From Casuarius casuarius (lineage: Eukaryota > Chordata > Aves > Casuariiformes > Casuariidae), in NCBI GenBank assembly GCA_003342895.1, contig PTFA01000055.1, forward strand, positions 1-64,000: a DNA stretch of 64,000 bases, in the 5' to 3' direction. This document shows, one piece after another, positions 23,401-37,000 of the stretch (position 1 is its first letter; every line of letters starts with the position of its first letter). Below the pieces are notes generated by a model. That model did no database searches and was not told the origin of the DNA. It saw nothing but the letters and a program-made list of their open reading frames with translations. The position numbers and the translations under genes were made by a program.

Positions 23401-26326
23401 ACTTCATAGCATTACATCTCAAGAAAGTGCAAATTATTTGCAATCCTGTCCAGCTACATGGTGTGTTTCATGTTTAATAATTGTTGCCTAATGAATGCCA
23501 AAAAATGGTCTCGGTAGCAGCAGGAGCTGCCTTATTTGTGAGGTGCCACATCTGTAAGTCCTCCAAGTATTGCTGAATTGCTTTATATACATTTAAACTG
23601 CACAAATAATTTTATCACTTAATCTGATGTTTCCAAATTTTTTCTTGTTTTTTATTGTCCCACCTGGCATTTCAAAGCTTGGTGCAAAATTCAGCCTACT
23701 ATCTTTTATTTGTATTTTTTGCATCCAGATAGCTATTTATATTATGTTTGGTCAAGTTTGGTTAGGTAAGCCTTGGGAGGAGGAAGAGGTGGTTTGTTGT
23801 TTCTTGTTTGTTTTGTTTTGGGGTTTTTTTGGTCTAGCCATTAAAGTAGATAGAGATTTGTACTTTCAGCATAAAATGTGTATGTCACTGTTAGGTCGTT
23901 ATGTCTATAATCTCATTTTAGTTTAGCAGTCCAAAACCTACATAGTCCAAGCTCTGCAGTTCCTGTTGACCCTTATCTTGGCTTGGCTTATGCCTGTTGA
24001 CTTGAAATGGATTATTGTAAGTGAGCAGCAGCAGCGGTTCTTGCAAAGACTGTGGAGGGCAAATATTTAAAGGCATGCAGGTATAGTTGTGTTCCTGGGC
24101 CATGCCTCAAGCACATAAGTAAGGCCTATAGACAGTCTTTTCCTTGTAGTGAATAGGCTCAAAGACAGCAGAGTGCTTTATTCTTTTCTTCTGGTCTGGG
24201 TGGGGTGGTTTCATGTGGAGAAGAATGCAGCCGTGATGATCTTCGTCCCATAAAACTCTGAGACTTATAGTTAAGGGCATGATGAAAATACTTGGGTTTT
24301 TTGTGGAGCTCTTGGTGGGGGGGAGGGAGTGGGGAGGGGAAATCATTTTTGCTTTTGAAATGTGCATTCACTGATTATCCTGGGTGTGGAGGGTAAGTAT
24401 TGGCATCTTCATGTACCGGTGGCCTTCTGCCAGATCTGGTGTTCCTCAGAGGTTAGAGAAGGCTGTCCAGAATCGATTTGAGCAAAGCTGTAAATATTCC
24501 TCTAACCTTGGTACTGTGCAGCTCTAATGGGGCCAGAAAAGCTGCTTAGCCTGAGGTGCCCAGCTTAGGTGCAAACAGGGCAAAGTAAGCATCAAGGCCA
24601 TGTTGTTTCTGATTGCCAGCCTCCTCTGACCTGCAGGCAGCAGTGTAGATTGAAAGGATGTGATACAAATGACTAGTGAGGCTTAATTCCTTGATGGTCA
24701 ATATATGTGGGTTAGCAAATGAGCCAAAGCTTGTGCTCTCCGGGGTTTATAAAGCTTCTGTGATTTAAAGCATGAGTCAACAGAATGGATGGAGTCTATT
24801 CCAGCCACCTGTAAACTAGGTACTGCTAATACAAACAACCAAATGTAGCCCATATCACCATTAGGATTTTTTTAATTTAATCCACTATTGGGTTTTCTCT
24901 AGGCGCAATGTTAGACCTGGAGCAATAATTCTATCTGACTGAGGGGTCACAAAGAATTTTTTTTCCCCTAACTAGAACTCTACCTGCATTTCTTGAAGAT
25001 TAGACTGAATTCTCCATGCATCCAAACTTGATATCATTTGTTTGGTTAAGCATGCTTTCCAATGTATCTTCCTCTTTAGGAAAGCTCTGTACATTTATTG
25101 TCAGGCTCTCAGAGGCACTACCAATTACAGTTAACATGCTCTGGCATATAGCCTTGTCAAATAACCATAATGCTGTCTCCAGAAATATTCTGCGTATTGC
25201 TGATTATTAAGTCTTTTCCAAATATTGTCTTGAGCTGTTCTATTTGTGGGCATAATGTTATTTAAAATTGAAGGTGTTTTAACTTACTTCTCTCCCATGT
25301 TTAAAATTCCAGCTCGATTTTTTTTTTTTTCTTCTCCTTTCCGTCCTGGTTCAATTTACTAATGGTCTAAAATTTTTGCAAATTTTAACCTCTTTACTCC
25401 TTCAGACTACAGATATGCAAAAAGCAAGGGCTATGCATGTTATATTGTGTCTTTGTTTACATTTATCTGATGCTCTCCTTCAAAGAGACATTTTCATAGG
25501 ATTTAGGTTTCTTTTGCCTGCAGAAGTTCCCCGCTGTTAATGTAGTGCCAGTTAACAGGTCTCTAATAGTCGTAGTCTGCTCGTGGGCCTTTGACTGCAG
25601 ACCCCCATCCCTTTGGTTCTGATGGGCTCATCCTGCCAGTCTATTTTGTTGACAGTTGTATAAATTCATGACACAAGTTCATGATTGTTATTATTTTTTG
25701 TTTCCTCCTAATGTTGTTTGATGTTGTTTAATGTCATGTGTTTCCTCCTAATGCCCAAATTACTTTTCCTGATTTCTCTCTCTCTTTTTCTTTTTTTTAA
25801 AAACATAGTTTAAAACTTCTCTTTAACACCTGCTCTGTGGGGTGTTAATAGCATTGTTAGATCCTGTGCAGGAATTCCTGCGCTGTCTCATTCATGTGAC
25901 TGCATCTGGGGCAAGACCATAAAGCTGAGGCCTTCCTAATATGGGCCATAACATCTCTAAGAAAAGCAAACTCTTTTTGGAGTGTCTGCCACCCTCCCCT
26001 GCCCCTGCTATCCTCCAAAAGAATTTACATAGAGTTATCTTCTATTTTCAGGTGTTGTATTTTGCTTCCACGACAAGAGTTGTAGATTATGGCCATGCTG
26101 GGTGATGTGCTCTAGAAAATGCTGTGATGTGTTAAAGACTGGTAAATCAGCCCAAAAGAGGGCTAACAAAGCACCAAATTGTCAGATTAATTCCACTGAA
26201 GTCTATGGAACAACTTACATGTTTGAACTGTGTTCCACTTGTCAGGATCTATGACCTTCATAAAGCTGAAAAATTAAACAGAAAATGTGAGTCAAATAGT
26301 ATTCTTATCCTATGTGAAAGCTTGAA
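20494..26326. other. Unique DNA, no gene recognised
   Basis: Mostly AT-rich, with short T tracts at 22672-22685 and 25318-25330. An imperfect local duplication of GTTTCCTCCTAATG occurs at 25700 and 25740. The exact GAGG|GTAAGTATT donor-like site at 24390-24400 has no matching acceptor close upstream. The frames at 23627-23926 and 24107-24371 show no recognisable domain. Confidence 0.45.
24315..24340. repeat. G-rich tract, potential G-quadruplex
   Basis: Four or more G runs (G7, G3, G4, G4) separated by 1-3 nt on the plus strand. This fits the canonical quadruplex pattern. Confidence 0.75.
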
Positions 26327-26355
26327 GGGGTGGGTGGGTGGGTGTGTGTGTGTGT
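26327..26355. repeat. (GGGT)4 quadruplex motif fused to (TG)n
   Basis: GGGG then three TGGG units (26327-26342) run straight into a TG repeat (to about 26355). Single-T loops between G3 runs make this a textbook parallel-type quadruplex motif. Confidence 0.9.
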
Positions 26356-29300
26356 CACTTTCTCTCCATCTACGCTATAGATTTCCCCCAGAGGGACCTA
26401 TATCAACAAAAGAAAATTAAAGATCAGCTTAACACTGTATTCAGTTTTCTTCACCATTAGAATCAGTTGAATTTCCTACTATTTTCCTACTGTTAAATTC
26501 TAAATATAATCTCAATAAATAAGACCGCTGAAAACTGAAACTGTTTCTTGCTTTCCCAAATGAAGGGCCATGTTTGCAGCTGTTGTTGCTGGAAACCTTG
26601 GAAGCATCTGTGGAGGATGCTTCAGAAAAGAGTCTTCTTGAAGTGTTCTCTCGTTGTCGGCAATGTTCACTGCTGCTTGCTGTTTCTGTAATAAATAATT
26701 GGATCTGTCAGACAATCTCTGCAGCTTGCTGATAAACTGCTCCTAATTCTGTCATAGAACTACTGATTGGAGCAAGATATGAATCTTTCCCTTTTCCCCT
26801 CTGTTAACTTTTACTTCTTTACTGTAAATAACATTATATATGCAAATTGTCTTTAGGCTTCTCAGCAAGGGAGGCAAAAATGAATTGCACCTCTTCCCTG
26901 CTCCTGCCATTCTAAGGACAGAACTGGAGTGGAAAGTGGGGGGAGGAAGGGATAGGGACGCTTGGCTCCCAGGGTTTTCCTGGAGGCAGCAGCTGTTGGT
27001 GAGACAAGTTACCTGCCTCCTCATCACAGCAGGAACAGCCTGCAGCAAGCGTGGTTGCCAGTTTTCTCGCATAGGCACAGGAGCTGTTACTGTTCTGCTG
27101 CCCTCCGCAGCACAGACAGGTGCCTCCTCTGGCTCCGGGCATGTGCCGACTCCAGAGGGCTGCAGACACGCAGCTGTGGGTAATCACTTTCTCAGGACAG
27201 CCTGCAGGTGCTTGGTGTCAGCAGCAGCCCCAATCAACCCTGCTTTCTATGGCTGCTGCCCTGAAGACCAGAATGGTGGGTGACTTCTCTGCCAGCCCTG
27301 GGCTAAGCTAGACATGCTAGTACCTGTGATACAGCTGAATCCCTGGACTGTGCCCTGGCTTCCTTCCACAGAACTGAACTTAATCCCATATGTTTTTATT
27401 TTTCAGCTTCTAAAACTATGATGTGCATGTGTGCTTTTTAATAACTTGGCTTTTATATCTAAAATCAGGCCTGGTCTTCTTTACTGAAGATGGTCTACAA
27501 CCTAAAGATTGATTCTTACACAGGAGAATATATTGTAGGCAAGGTAACTCTGTGTTTGTCCCTCTTACTGTTTTCATAAGTGTTTGCTGCCATCAGAGAT
27601 GAAATATTTAGCTAAATGGACTTCAGTCTGACCTTGTATTGCTGTACAAAAAATGTAAGTGTATGGAAGAAGGAAGGCCAAGTTTAGTTGTTAGCCTTAA
27701 AATGTTGTACTTGTTATAAAATGGATAGGAGGTAATTAATATTCTGAAGACTTTTATACAACATCCAGTCAGATTAGATATTGGTTAAAGCTCAGATTCC
27801 AAGTATGGAAAAATGTGGTAAAAGAACAGTCATGGAAGCAGTGGGTTTTTTCCCTCTTTTTTTAATAAGCAGAATGAAAATATACCTGCAATATTGATCT
27901 TAATACTAATGTCATGTTAAATGTCTAAATTATATCCTGGCTCAAGTGACTGCTTCCTCTTACAGAATAGAAATCTTTAAACAGACTGCTGAACTAGGTT
28001 CTTAAACTCCAATTTCTTATTCTGTAGTTCATTATGACAGACTAGTATGTATCCTGCAGATAAAAAGGACAGATAGGGTGAAGTAAAAATGAGGCAAATG
28101 AAGTTGTAAAATACTTCACTCCTGTCAGTATAGATGTCTCCAGCTTGAATTCCAGATGTTGCACATATGACTGCCATTTACTATTACATGCTAGTATAAA
28201 TTAGATGGTCTGTTAATCTGCAGCCATATTAAAGATAGTTTTTAAAAAATTATCCATAAAATATTGTTAATAAAGAGCATAGTTTATATAATATGTAATA
28301 GTTCACAAATGCTAGTTTTAATCACTCAGTACTAATGTGCATGCTCATAGATGCAGTATTGGATGTGGCAGACTGCATCAGCTTCAGCTACATCTTTCAG
28401 TTCTTATGTAAGTTTCTTGTTTCAAATAATATCACTTTTTCAATGTTTCTGTCATCAGATTGGAGACACCAAATAAATATCAAACACTTCTGCAAAAATC
28501 TTGAGGAGTTACACTGTTAAATATCATCCTCTGACTTGTCTGATTTCTTATACTGCTAAGAAGGCAGGATACAGGGCAGGTCTGTCACCTCTCTGTCGGC
28601 ATGGAGTGACTGGGGGGATGAGGTTGCAACCTGCAGCCAGGCCCCTGGTTGCGAGAGGGTGCTGGCAGAGCATCTGGCTATAAACCAGCTCTCAGCTAAT
28701 AGCCTGATAAGCATGAGGAGTTGGGAGGTGGCCTAGAACTGGTGTGTGCCTTGCCAGCCCTGCAAGACCCTTTCAGTTGTCCCTTGGTGTGCTTACAGGC
28801 TGCAGGCAGCCTTAGATGAATTTTTAAGTTTGGTTGTTTAACAATTTCCTATTATTTTAAACTGTGTCCTATCGCTGATCTGTTCTGCTCAGCTTCACTA
28901 ACTCCTCGTCTCAGAAGGTTTCTTGCAGCTTCCTGATTTCTGACTGACTGCAGTTAGCTGCATGCCCCAATTTGAGGCGTTTCCTGACTCCTTAACTTTT
29001 GTGAGATCTGATTTTTGGTCTGCATTTCGGGTAGGCAGACAATCAGCAGCAACCCAATAAATACATCAACTCTTTCCCTTTTTCAAGGTTTATCCTAACC
29101 AAGCACAATGTCTTCTTTTAGAACCCCCATACTGCTTGAGGTTTTAAACTAAAGGAGCCTGAGTAAAACCATCAATAACTCAGTGCCTTATTTAAAAAAC
29201 AAAACTATTCTCCGTGCAATCTTGTCTTAGTTGCTGCCTCTTTATATATGAGAGTAAAGGAAGGATGGATCTTAAATGGCCTGACTGGTCAGCTTAGTGA

Positions 29301-29700
29301 CTGTCAGTTGTGCCTGGTACATATTTTTATCATGTTATGGGGACTCAAGTATTTAAATACTTAAATTTGAACAGAATTTTTAGTCCCTCTCCATAGCCTA
29401 ATTCAAGTTAAACTGCAGTCTAAATACACTGAAATGGTAATGAACTTTTAGAAGTAATGCATGTTTTCTTTTGGTTGCACAGGAGTTTAAAAATGCAGTT
29501 TTACATTGGGTTTGTATGTTTTTTGTTGTTGTTGTTTTTTGTTTTTTAAAAAAACACTTACTTAGAATGCATTTGTTGCCCAAGATGATCTTACGGTAGT
29601 TCTTACTCTAGATTTCTGCTTAATCTCCCTTTAGCGATAAGTTTGCATATTAGTTCATTTCAACTTCCCTTAAATGTCCTTTCTTTGATGTTAATATTTG
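26356..29700. other. Unique DNA with a GC-richer patch, no gene recognised
   Basis: The stretch 26860-27310 is GC-richer than its surroundings and holds overlapping frames on both strands (up to 147 aa at 26840-27283, plus). None has a recognisable domain, and the frames on opposite strands are of similar length, which points to composition and not coding. The weak candidate exon 27469-27543 lies just to the right. Confidence 0.4.
27469..27543 (+). other. Weak candidate coding exon (phase 0 to 0)
   Basis: An AG acceptor at 27467-27468 and an AAG|GTAACT donor at 27544 bound 75 nt that stay open for 25 codons in one frame, with an ATG at 27490. The translated segment contains MVYNLKIDSYTGEYIVGK, which has the mix of charged, aromatic and glycine residues usual in real proteins. 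I do not recognise the protein. Its phase agrees with the next candidate segments at 29804 and 41050. Short open intervals between AG and GT are frequent by chance, so this is only a pointer. Confidence 0.2.
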
Positions 29701-29803
29701 TGGTTCACGCCGACAGGTAGAGCACCTCGAAGCGGAGGGAAGCATCTAAGTAGTGCTGACAGCTTCCCTAGGCAAGGTGCTGCATGCGTGTGCCCCTTCA
29801 CAG

Positions 29804-29876
29804 GCTCCATCCCCTAACACGGAAGGTCGTTTACCGGTGTCTCAGCTTCAGGATGTAGCCATGCTTTTGGAACAAG
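29804..29876 (+). other. Weak candidate coding exon (phase 0 to 1)
   Basis: A strong acceptor (pyrimidine-rich then CACAG, ending 29803) and an AAG|GTACGT donor (29877) bound 73 nt open in one frame, giving a segment ending QLQDVAMLLEQ. The interval retains CpG dinucleotides (for example at 29820, 29828 and 29835) that are rare in the surrounding DNA. The 90-aa frame 29753-30025 reads through it. If real it would join in phase to 43202. Function unknown. Confidence 0.22.
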
Positions 29877-30160
29877 GTACGTTTAAGCTGCATCGAGTCT
29901 CCTCTCGTGCACCTCTTCTCCTCTACTGTTGTAATGACTCCAGTCCATTAACCTGTCCGCCCCTCCTCTCTCAAGCCTCCTTGTTTATTCCATACTGCTC
30001 TCTGCAGATGGCAGAGCCCTCCTGAGACAACCAGAAATGATGAATACCTCATTAACGTCCCTTTTCCGAGACCAGTTTCTCTTACAGATGTCTTCATGAA
30101 ATTAATCAATGTCACCCTCACATTTACTTTATTATAAATAAGTCTTTGTGTTTTATTTGG

Positions 30161-30187
30161 GGAGGGAGGGGAAGGGGAAGGGGAGAA
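30161..30187. repeat. G-rich tract, potential G-quadruplex
   Basis: G4-A-G3-A-G4-AA-G4-AA-G4 arrangement on the plus strand, matching the quadruplex pattern. Confidence 0.85.
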
Positions 30188-31763
30188 CAGCTTAAGCTCT
30201 GTTTATAGTATTTCATCGGGCTGATTATGAAAGAACTGCATATAACTTTCTTAGAAGACAGGATCTCTGACTTAGCAGATATCAGGGCTGAAATAAGGTT
30301 AATTAGGTCTGTGTAGAGGTGGCCTGTTCCCTACCAGCTCAGCAAGTGGATGGAACTAGCTTAAGACTGTCTGCATTTGACCATGTAGTTTTCCTGTTTG
30401 GGTGAAAAGCACAGTACCTGCTGTAGTAAATAACATTTATAAAGCACCTTTATCAACAATGATATTAAGGCAATGAGAGCCACTGTTTTTAAAACAGAAC
30501 TGAAGATCTTTTGAACTATGAATCACATCTTTGTCTCCCCTTCTTTCATGAAACTTTGCAAGTCTGAAAGCTTACGCTTTGGGGGTGGTTCTTTATTGTT
30601 GCTTTAGTAGTGTAAATAGCTTTAATATCTCTGTGGAAAGGAGGATATGCAATTGCATAAAACAGACTGACAAAAGAACAACCCTCTTCCTAAATTCACA
30701 GCAAAGAATCCTGCTGTCATTGCCAAACTCCAGTCAAGACCTTCCCCCCTCCCACTCCCCATGGAAGTATATGTAGGATTCATTTTAACATGCTGAGTAT
30801 CCCTTAAAGGAAAGGATACAGTCTTCTGAGTCAGCAGCGCCATTTGCTGTAACGCTAAAACGAGAGAGTGCTGAGTGTTGTTCCTGTTTGATTTTTACTG
30901 TGTGAGATGGAATAGGTTCCCAATGACAGGTATTGAGGATCTAGAGAGTAAGTGGAAAAGACTTATTTGGTAGCCACATGTAGCACAGAGTGCTGCATTC
31001 CTGTTTTAATGACAAAAAAACAACTTTGCCTGTCTTGGAATATTTTTAAATATCTTTCAGTTATCAGCTGCCCTTCACCCCTGCACGCGCACACTCTTTT
31101 GGTAAATGTTAAATTCTGCTAGCCATTGAAGTGCAAATATATGTTTCTGTGAAATGCAATCATAGTTCTTCCATGCAGCGTTCACTGTTTTCTCTTAAAT
31201 TGGTGGTTATCTGCTTGCTTGAGCCTTGTAGCTGGGAACAAACAAAGTTTCTTGCCAATAACAGATGGCAGGGAATGGAAATACGGAATGTAATTCACTG
31301 ATTCATTTATTCATTAGTTACAGTTTGGATAGATAAAATTATTTTTCAGTGGTATATATCCTTTGGGAATCTAGTTTTTCATTTGCGTATTTTTCACTAA
31401 GTTCTCCTGGGCCCTGTTATGAACAAGATAAAATACACAAGAAAACACTATATTCAAGCTCATATGACATAAATTTTTAGATGGATCACGGGAATGCTCA
31501 TCTTCTATTTCTATACTAAGTATGCACACATAGAATTCATCTTTTTGTGTCAAAAGAAAGACTAGGGGCATAGATCATGGTTATGATGTTAGTGAAGTCC
31601 CCAGGAGACAGTTACTTCACAGTCAAAATACAGCGGCATCTTACAGCTGTTTTGCACACACAGTGAGTATTTCAGCCTCTGAAGCAATGAAATTAGGCTT
31701 TATTCATGTCTTCAGTGTATCATGAATAAAAGATGCATTCTGTAGCACTGGTCTATAAACTTC

Positions 31764-31790
31764 AAAAAAAAAAAAAAAGAAAAGAAAAAA
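31764..31790. repeat. Poly-A / A-rich tract
   Basis: Fifteen A followed by GAAAAG-type A-rich sequence. No retroposed body is recognisable to its left. Confidence 0.85.
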
Positions 31791-33964
31791 ATAAGATGCA
31801 TCAATACTGTATGGTTGCCAAAAATAGCTGATTCCTCCATCTGCCTCAGATAGGCTGGAGTAAAGCTGTGTGAATCCTGCCAGTTCAGTCTTGATTTGAA
31901 TAATAGCTCCTGTAGTAATTGAGCAACTCACAAAGTAGTAAATCAGTGAGCAGACAGAAAAATACTATGGAAAAGTGGTAATTTCTCCAGCTACACTCAA
32001 ATGCCACAAATACCCAATTTTTCCCCCCCTATTTTTGCTGAATCCAAAGATTTTGAGGAGTGTTATTTTCCCCTCCTTTCTGTTTCTTTTCACTTTTACT
32101 TCCTCTTGCCTTCCATCTGCCCATCTGTTCTGTTCTCTACTGTTGTAAAATAGCAAAATCAGAAAAGGGAGACTCATTTTGCTCCCAGGAGTCGAGATTA
32201 GTGGTTGTTTGAATTTTTCCAATAGTGTGTTCCAATGCTTTCAATTTGATTTTGACGTAAGCTCTCTCTTGCTGTCACAAACTTGGTCTTTCAGGCTGAG
32301 AAATTTCTCGAGGGAAACCATGCTGCTAATGGATGTCATCACTGTGACAATGGTTTGCTTTGTTATGAGGACCAGTTCCAGAAGCAACCTTGAAAATCTG
32401 GAAGGGGCCTCTAAGGAGCATTTAATTTCATTCTGTGAGGGAACAGGGTAGGGGGTCACTGAAGTGATATCCTAAAGAATGAGAATATGTGTTACTGTGT
32501 TTTGGAATAAATGAAGCAGTATGTCAGTACACAAGAGCTTGATATACAAAATAAACACAGCACTAGAACTAACAGCAGTGTCTGTGGTTCCATGGGGACC
32601 CTGTGAGATGTGCACAGGCAACCGGTGGGATTGTCCAAATCCCCATTTATTTTGAGTGTCTGATACTTGCTCTGCTATTACTTTCCTTTCTGTGCTCTTC
32701 CATGGTGCATGATAAATCTGATTTCTAGGACAAAGGTGTGAAATATAAAGCTGTCTTTAAATTCTTGATGCCTCTTTATGCATGCAGAGGGCAGCAAATT
32801 ATACTGGAGAGCAGACTTTGATCCTGCCCACTCTCATGACTTTCTGTAATATGTTAAAATAGTCAACTGTTATTTAAGGTAATTCATCTGCCAAATTGCA
32901 GCATGTGTGATTCTCTGTGAAACAAAGAAGATGAAGATGAGTCTTGAAGGGGGATGTGTGTGTTCATTTTCTGGAGTTAATCTTTTTTTAACAAAGCTAC
33001 CATTCATGATACACCACTGCTTCATAGTTTCCATCAGGTGCTCTCTTTTCCCCCACATAAATGAATAGTGGGAGAAAACTGTATGGCTTTAAAATCTTAC
33101 AAACTTAGACTCCAAAATCCTTAATAAAATCACAGCTTATAAAACATGTTTTGCACACACAATCTTACAAATTTGAAAGCATTGTTATGTGTATCTGAAA
33201 AGAGAAAGTGGTTCCTGATAGATCAGTTACACACTTAAATATACTAAGTGCTTGATTCTTAGTCTGATTTCTAACAGTACACATGTGCCAGGACTGCTTT
33301 GTTAGTAATTGCTTGGGGAAAATTGCTAATAGATCATGACATTTTATATTTTTATTTGTAATATATTATCCTTTTGTGTTATGCTGATTCTGAGGCTGAG
33401 CCAGTTTTTCTTCTGTACTACAAACTCATCTTGATCTAATTATTCATTAATAGCTAAAAATTCTCAGGTTGCAATTCTGACCCATTGGTAGTTTGAGACG
33501 CTCACTAATGAAAGAATGACTCTGTATTGAACTAATAGTGGATCATTACTGATTTTTAATTGAATGACAGGGAATAGAGTTTACCTAAGGTTACCTTATC
33601 CTATATGCTTAGAACATCTTGCCTAATGTCTAAGGTAATATTTAACCTCTCAGTCACCACACTGGCCTTTAGAAGGTGTGCTGATTGATCTTAATTACCA
33701 TCTGTCCTTTTCCTATGATGTACTGAAATGCATAATAATAACCTGTTTCGGTACACTACTTGATACAATAACATGCACTCCTCTTAGATGAAGTACGTAT
33801 TCCCTTAGAAGTCTTCTACTGTGACAAAGAGCTGCCTTCATCTGAACAGTTCTGCTCAGATTGCACAGGAAAAAGAACCTGGCTCATTAAAATGTATTTT
33901 GTCATCTGTATGTAAATGCTGCATTTTCAGGACCTGAAAATATAAGGAATTATTCAGAGCTGTC

Positions 33965-34030
33965 AGTGGGGGGAAAGACTGGATGACTTAATTGGTCTCT
34001 TCCATGTCTAATTTTTATGATTTCATGAAT
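33965..34030 (+). mobile_element. Possible old CR1 3' end
   Basis: The order 'gactggatgactt..ttggtctcttccatgtct..tatgatttcatg' follows the end of a CR1 3' UTR (the ACTAGATGACCTN..GGTCCCTTCCA...TATGATTCTATG layout) with many changes. The copy is short and diverged, so identification is tentative. Confidence 0.5.
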
Positions 34031-37000
34031 ACAGATGAAAATATAAATTAGGAAGTATGCAAAAAATATATTTTGCTCTCTTTTCTTTCATTTCAATTTG
34101 GTACTTTTCAGTCAAGCACAGGAGTTTCATAATTATGGCAACTTAAGAAAAGATGTATTAATCAAGATTGTATGGGCTGAGTGAAAAGGGGGTAGGGAGA
34201 AGATTCAGTTCATTCTTCACTCTTCTTCCTCACCTCCACTTTTTTCTTCTAAGACTTTTGCTCTATGTTCATTTAAATTTGTGGATATCAGAAAGTACAA
34301 TAGGGCTTCTTGATATGAAAACTAGTGCAAAAATTTGTTTGTTTTTAACTCTAAGACAAGCCCAGGAAAGAGTGTAATCACTATTCAGTTTACATATAAG
34401 AATAACTTTCTTACTCTTAAGGGGATTGTTTGCAAGCTTGAAAAGAACAGCTTCCTAAGTAATTTAGATGGGTTTTTATTACCTAGATGATATAGGCTCA
34501 TCTTCATTTCTGGTTTGTTTTAAGAGTGGGTATATTAATTTAATTTAATTGATCCTGATGAATAAAGTAGCTATAGACTTGTGATGATAGTCCATTTTCA
34601 CCTTGAGGGTAGCCTCTGCACAAAATTCATACAATGTCAGCTACTAGAGAGGCATTCCGTTTGGTGCAAAAAGACTGAAAGAGCTTCAGTAGGGATAATT
34701 GCTAAGAAGTTATTGGGTTTTTGTTGGCATTTAGTTCTGTATATGTGTATGTATTTATATATATGTTTTTTGACTAATCGCATATGTCTCTGCATGGATG
34801 GCAAGATGCTTCTGATTCTCTTTCTATAATCATTGTACCTTACAGGGAAAAGTTCACTTTGTGATTTTCATTATTACTTCTGGGCATTGTAAAACAGGCT
34901 CAATGAATCTTATTTTCTATTCTCTTGATAACATGCTTCCAGTAGAGATGCAATAAGAAATTGCATATTTGATACTGGATAGATCCTTGCAGATCTTTTA
35001 GATTTGTCCTTATCTGTCTTGCCCAATTACTCTTAACCTACCATGTCTTATCCCTTTGCACTTGTGTTATTTGTACCTAAAAGATAGTGCCATCTTTGAT
35101 GGCAGTGTCCTTTTTATAACAACTCCCTCTGATTTGTGGATTCTCCAGGAAGAAGCCACAGCATAATGTATGTGGCGGTATGTAATTTCTCTCCGAATGG
35201 AAATTATCACTGCAAATAGGACCAATTTGCTTATCTCCAGAGGATTCATGAAGCAACATGTGGAAAGCATGAGTTAAGTTGGCAGGGCCCTCAATGTATT
35301 TCCAATGTGGGAATATTTCCTGTAGTGTTTTCATACAGAATTACTTCAACCTTAAGCTTAACTGTAATTTTGTTTTTCATTTTACTAATAGTTATATGCT
35401 TGTCTAAATTCTCCTGGCATGTTGTCTGAAGTCAGATAGTCCACTCCAGCAGTGGGTGTTCTCAAACAAACAAGCAAAAACCCCTTCCCCAAATTAAGGC
35501 CTAAAAATTATGGTGGATATCTTGAAAATCTTTGCTTATATGTGAATTAATTATAGATTTTTGCATGAAGACATAATCAAAATGCAAAGTAAAATTATTG
35601 GGAGTTATATAATTTTTACTTTGCCAAACTCAAAGTTTTTGAACTAAAGTAGAGAGAACTCTTCAAATATTGATCCTCACCACTTAGATCATGATAACAA
35701 TTACTGCTCCAAAATCATCTTCTGTTGTCAAAAAAAAGCCCCACAAAGAACAGAAGGTCTGTCTCCTGTTCGTTTTCTAAAAAGAAAAGTTGACAGCTTC
35801 AGAACTCCTGTCTGGTTAAAATCTTTTATGTGCCGGTACTGTCTGTGGCAGGAACAGTTCTTACTCATTTTTTTTTTCCTTATGCATGTCATCTGTGTCT
35901 CAGAAGCTAACTAGCGCTTGTTGTCTACATCAATATCACATTTCAGAGTACTGCAGAACTGTAATTTCATATGACTGGGATTTAATATGCGATCAGCTTT
36001 TTTCCATCATAAATATATTTTTCCCTTTTCAGTACAACAAACTGCTTAGTTACCACAGAACTGTGGAATCACTATGTACTCGTACATCATCTGTCATAAA
36101 AAGGAAGAGGAAAATAATGCAATTTGAATCAGCTGTATTGTTAATCAGGAACAAAACTAGCATTAACTTCTGGGACATTACATATAGTGAGGGAATCTAA
36201 AACTATCATCATCTATAATGTCTTTGCATGATTTATGGGATATAGGATAAAGTACTTACTCAAGTCTAACATAAATGTGTCCATCTTTTAAGCTGGTCCT
36301 ATTCAAAGATCTAGTTCCTAGAGTAATATTCAAACGCTACAATCTCAGCTTTACCCCTTAAGAGAGCACAAATACAACAAAATCCTCCTGGCTGTGCAGA
36401 AAAGCTTTTACATGCAACTCCAGCATAATTAATTTATGTAGCCTCAATACTTCATTTGGGGAAGGTCGAGCGTAATCTTCCTTCTCTGCCTCCTCAGGCA
36501 TCTGAATAGGACAGTAAGCACCAGATCTGTGCTGCTCTGTGTATCCCGTGAGCTTCCCTTAGGCGAGAGCTTTGTATGTGCATAGCTGCTCATGCAGATG
36601 CAGCAGACAAGTGAATGCCACAGCACACTGATGGGAGCAGCCTGCCTTCATAAGTGTTTCTTTAGAGCAGAGGGTGTTATTCCTGCTTCTGGAAATGGAG
36701 GGGGGAAGAGGAGCTGCCCTCTTTAGGGAGCCTAGGACCCTATGCCCTCCTGTGACCCTCACAAATGGTGACAGAAAGTGAGAAGAGGCCTTCTGTCATA
36801 GCATGCTTTGAGCCCAGAGAGCATTTTTCAGCACTGCTGTATCAGAACTCTCTAGATATCTGCAAAACATTGAAAAGTAACTACTACAGAATGATTTAAC
36901 AGAAAACCGTTCAAGGTCCATTAGAAGATTATCTCAGATGCGACCCTTACAAGGTGCTGACCGTGATCCAAAGGATGTGGCATTCTCATCTCCCATGCAG

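Larger units (their letters stand above)
30030..33960. other. Unique DNA, no gene recognised
   Basis: A G-rich tract at 30161-30187 and an A-rich tract at 31764-31790 are listed separately. No transposon or RNA gene recognised. The frames at 31965-32222 and 32179-32451 lie on opposite strands with no domain. Confidence 0.45.

Noticed and set aside
24385..24400. Near-perfect splice donor GAGG|GTAAGTATT
   Set aside because: No AG acceptor with a pyrimidine tract lies at a sensible distance upstream, so no exon can be drawn.
26840..27283. 147-aa plus-strand frame, one of the longest in the window
   Set aside because: No domain or homologue is recognised, and equally long frames exist on the opposite strand in the same GC-richer patch, which indicates a composition effect.
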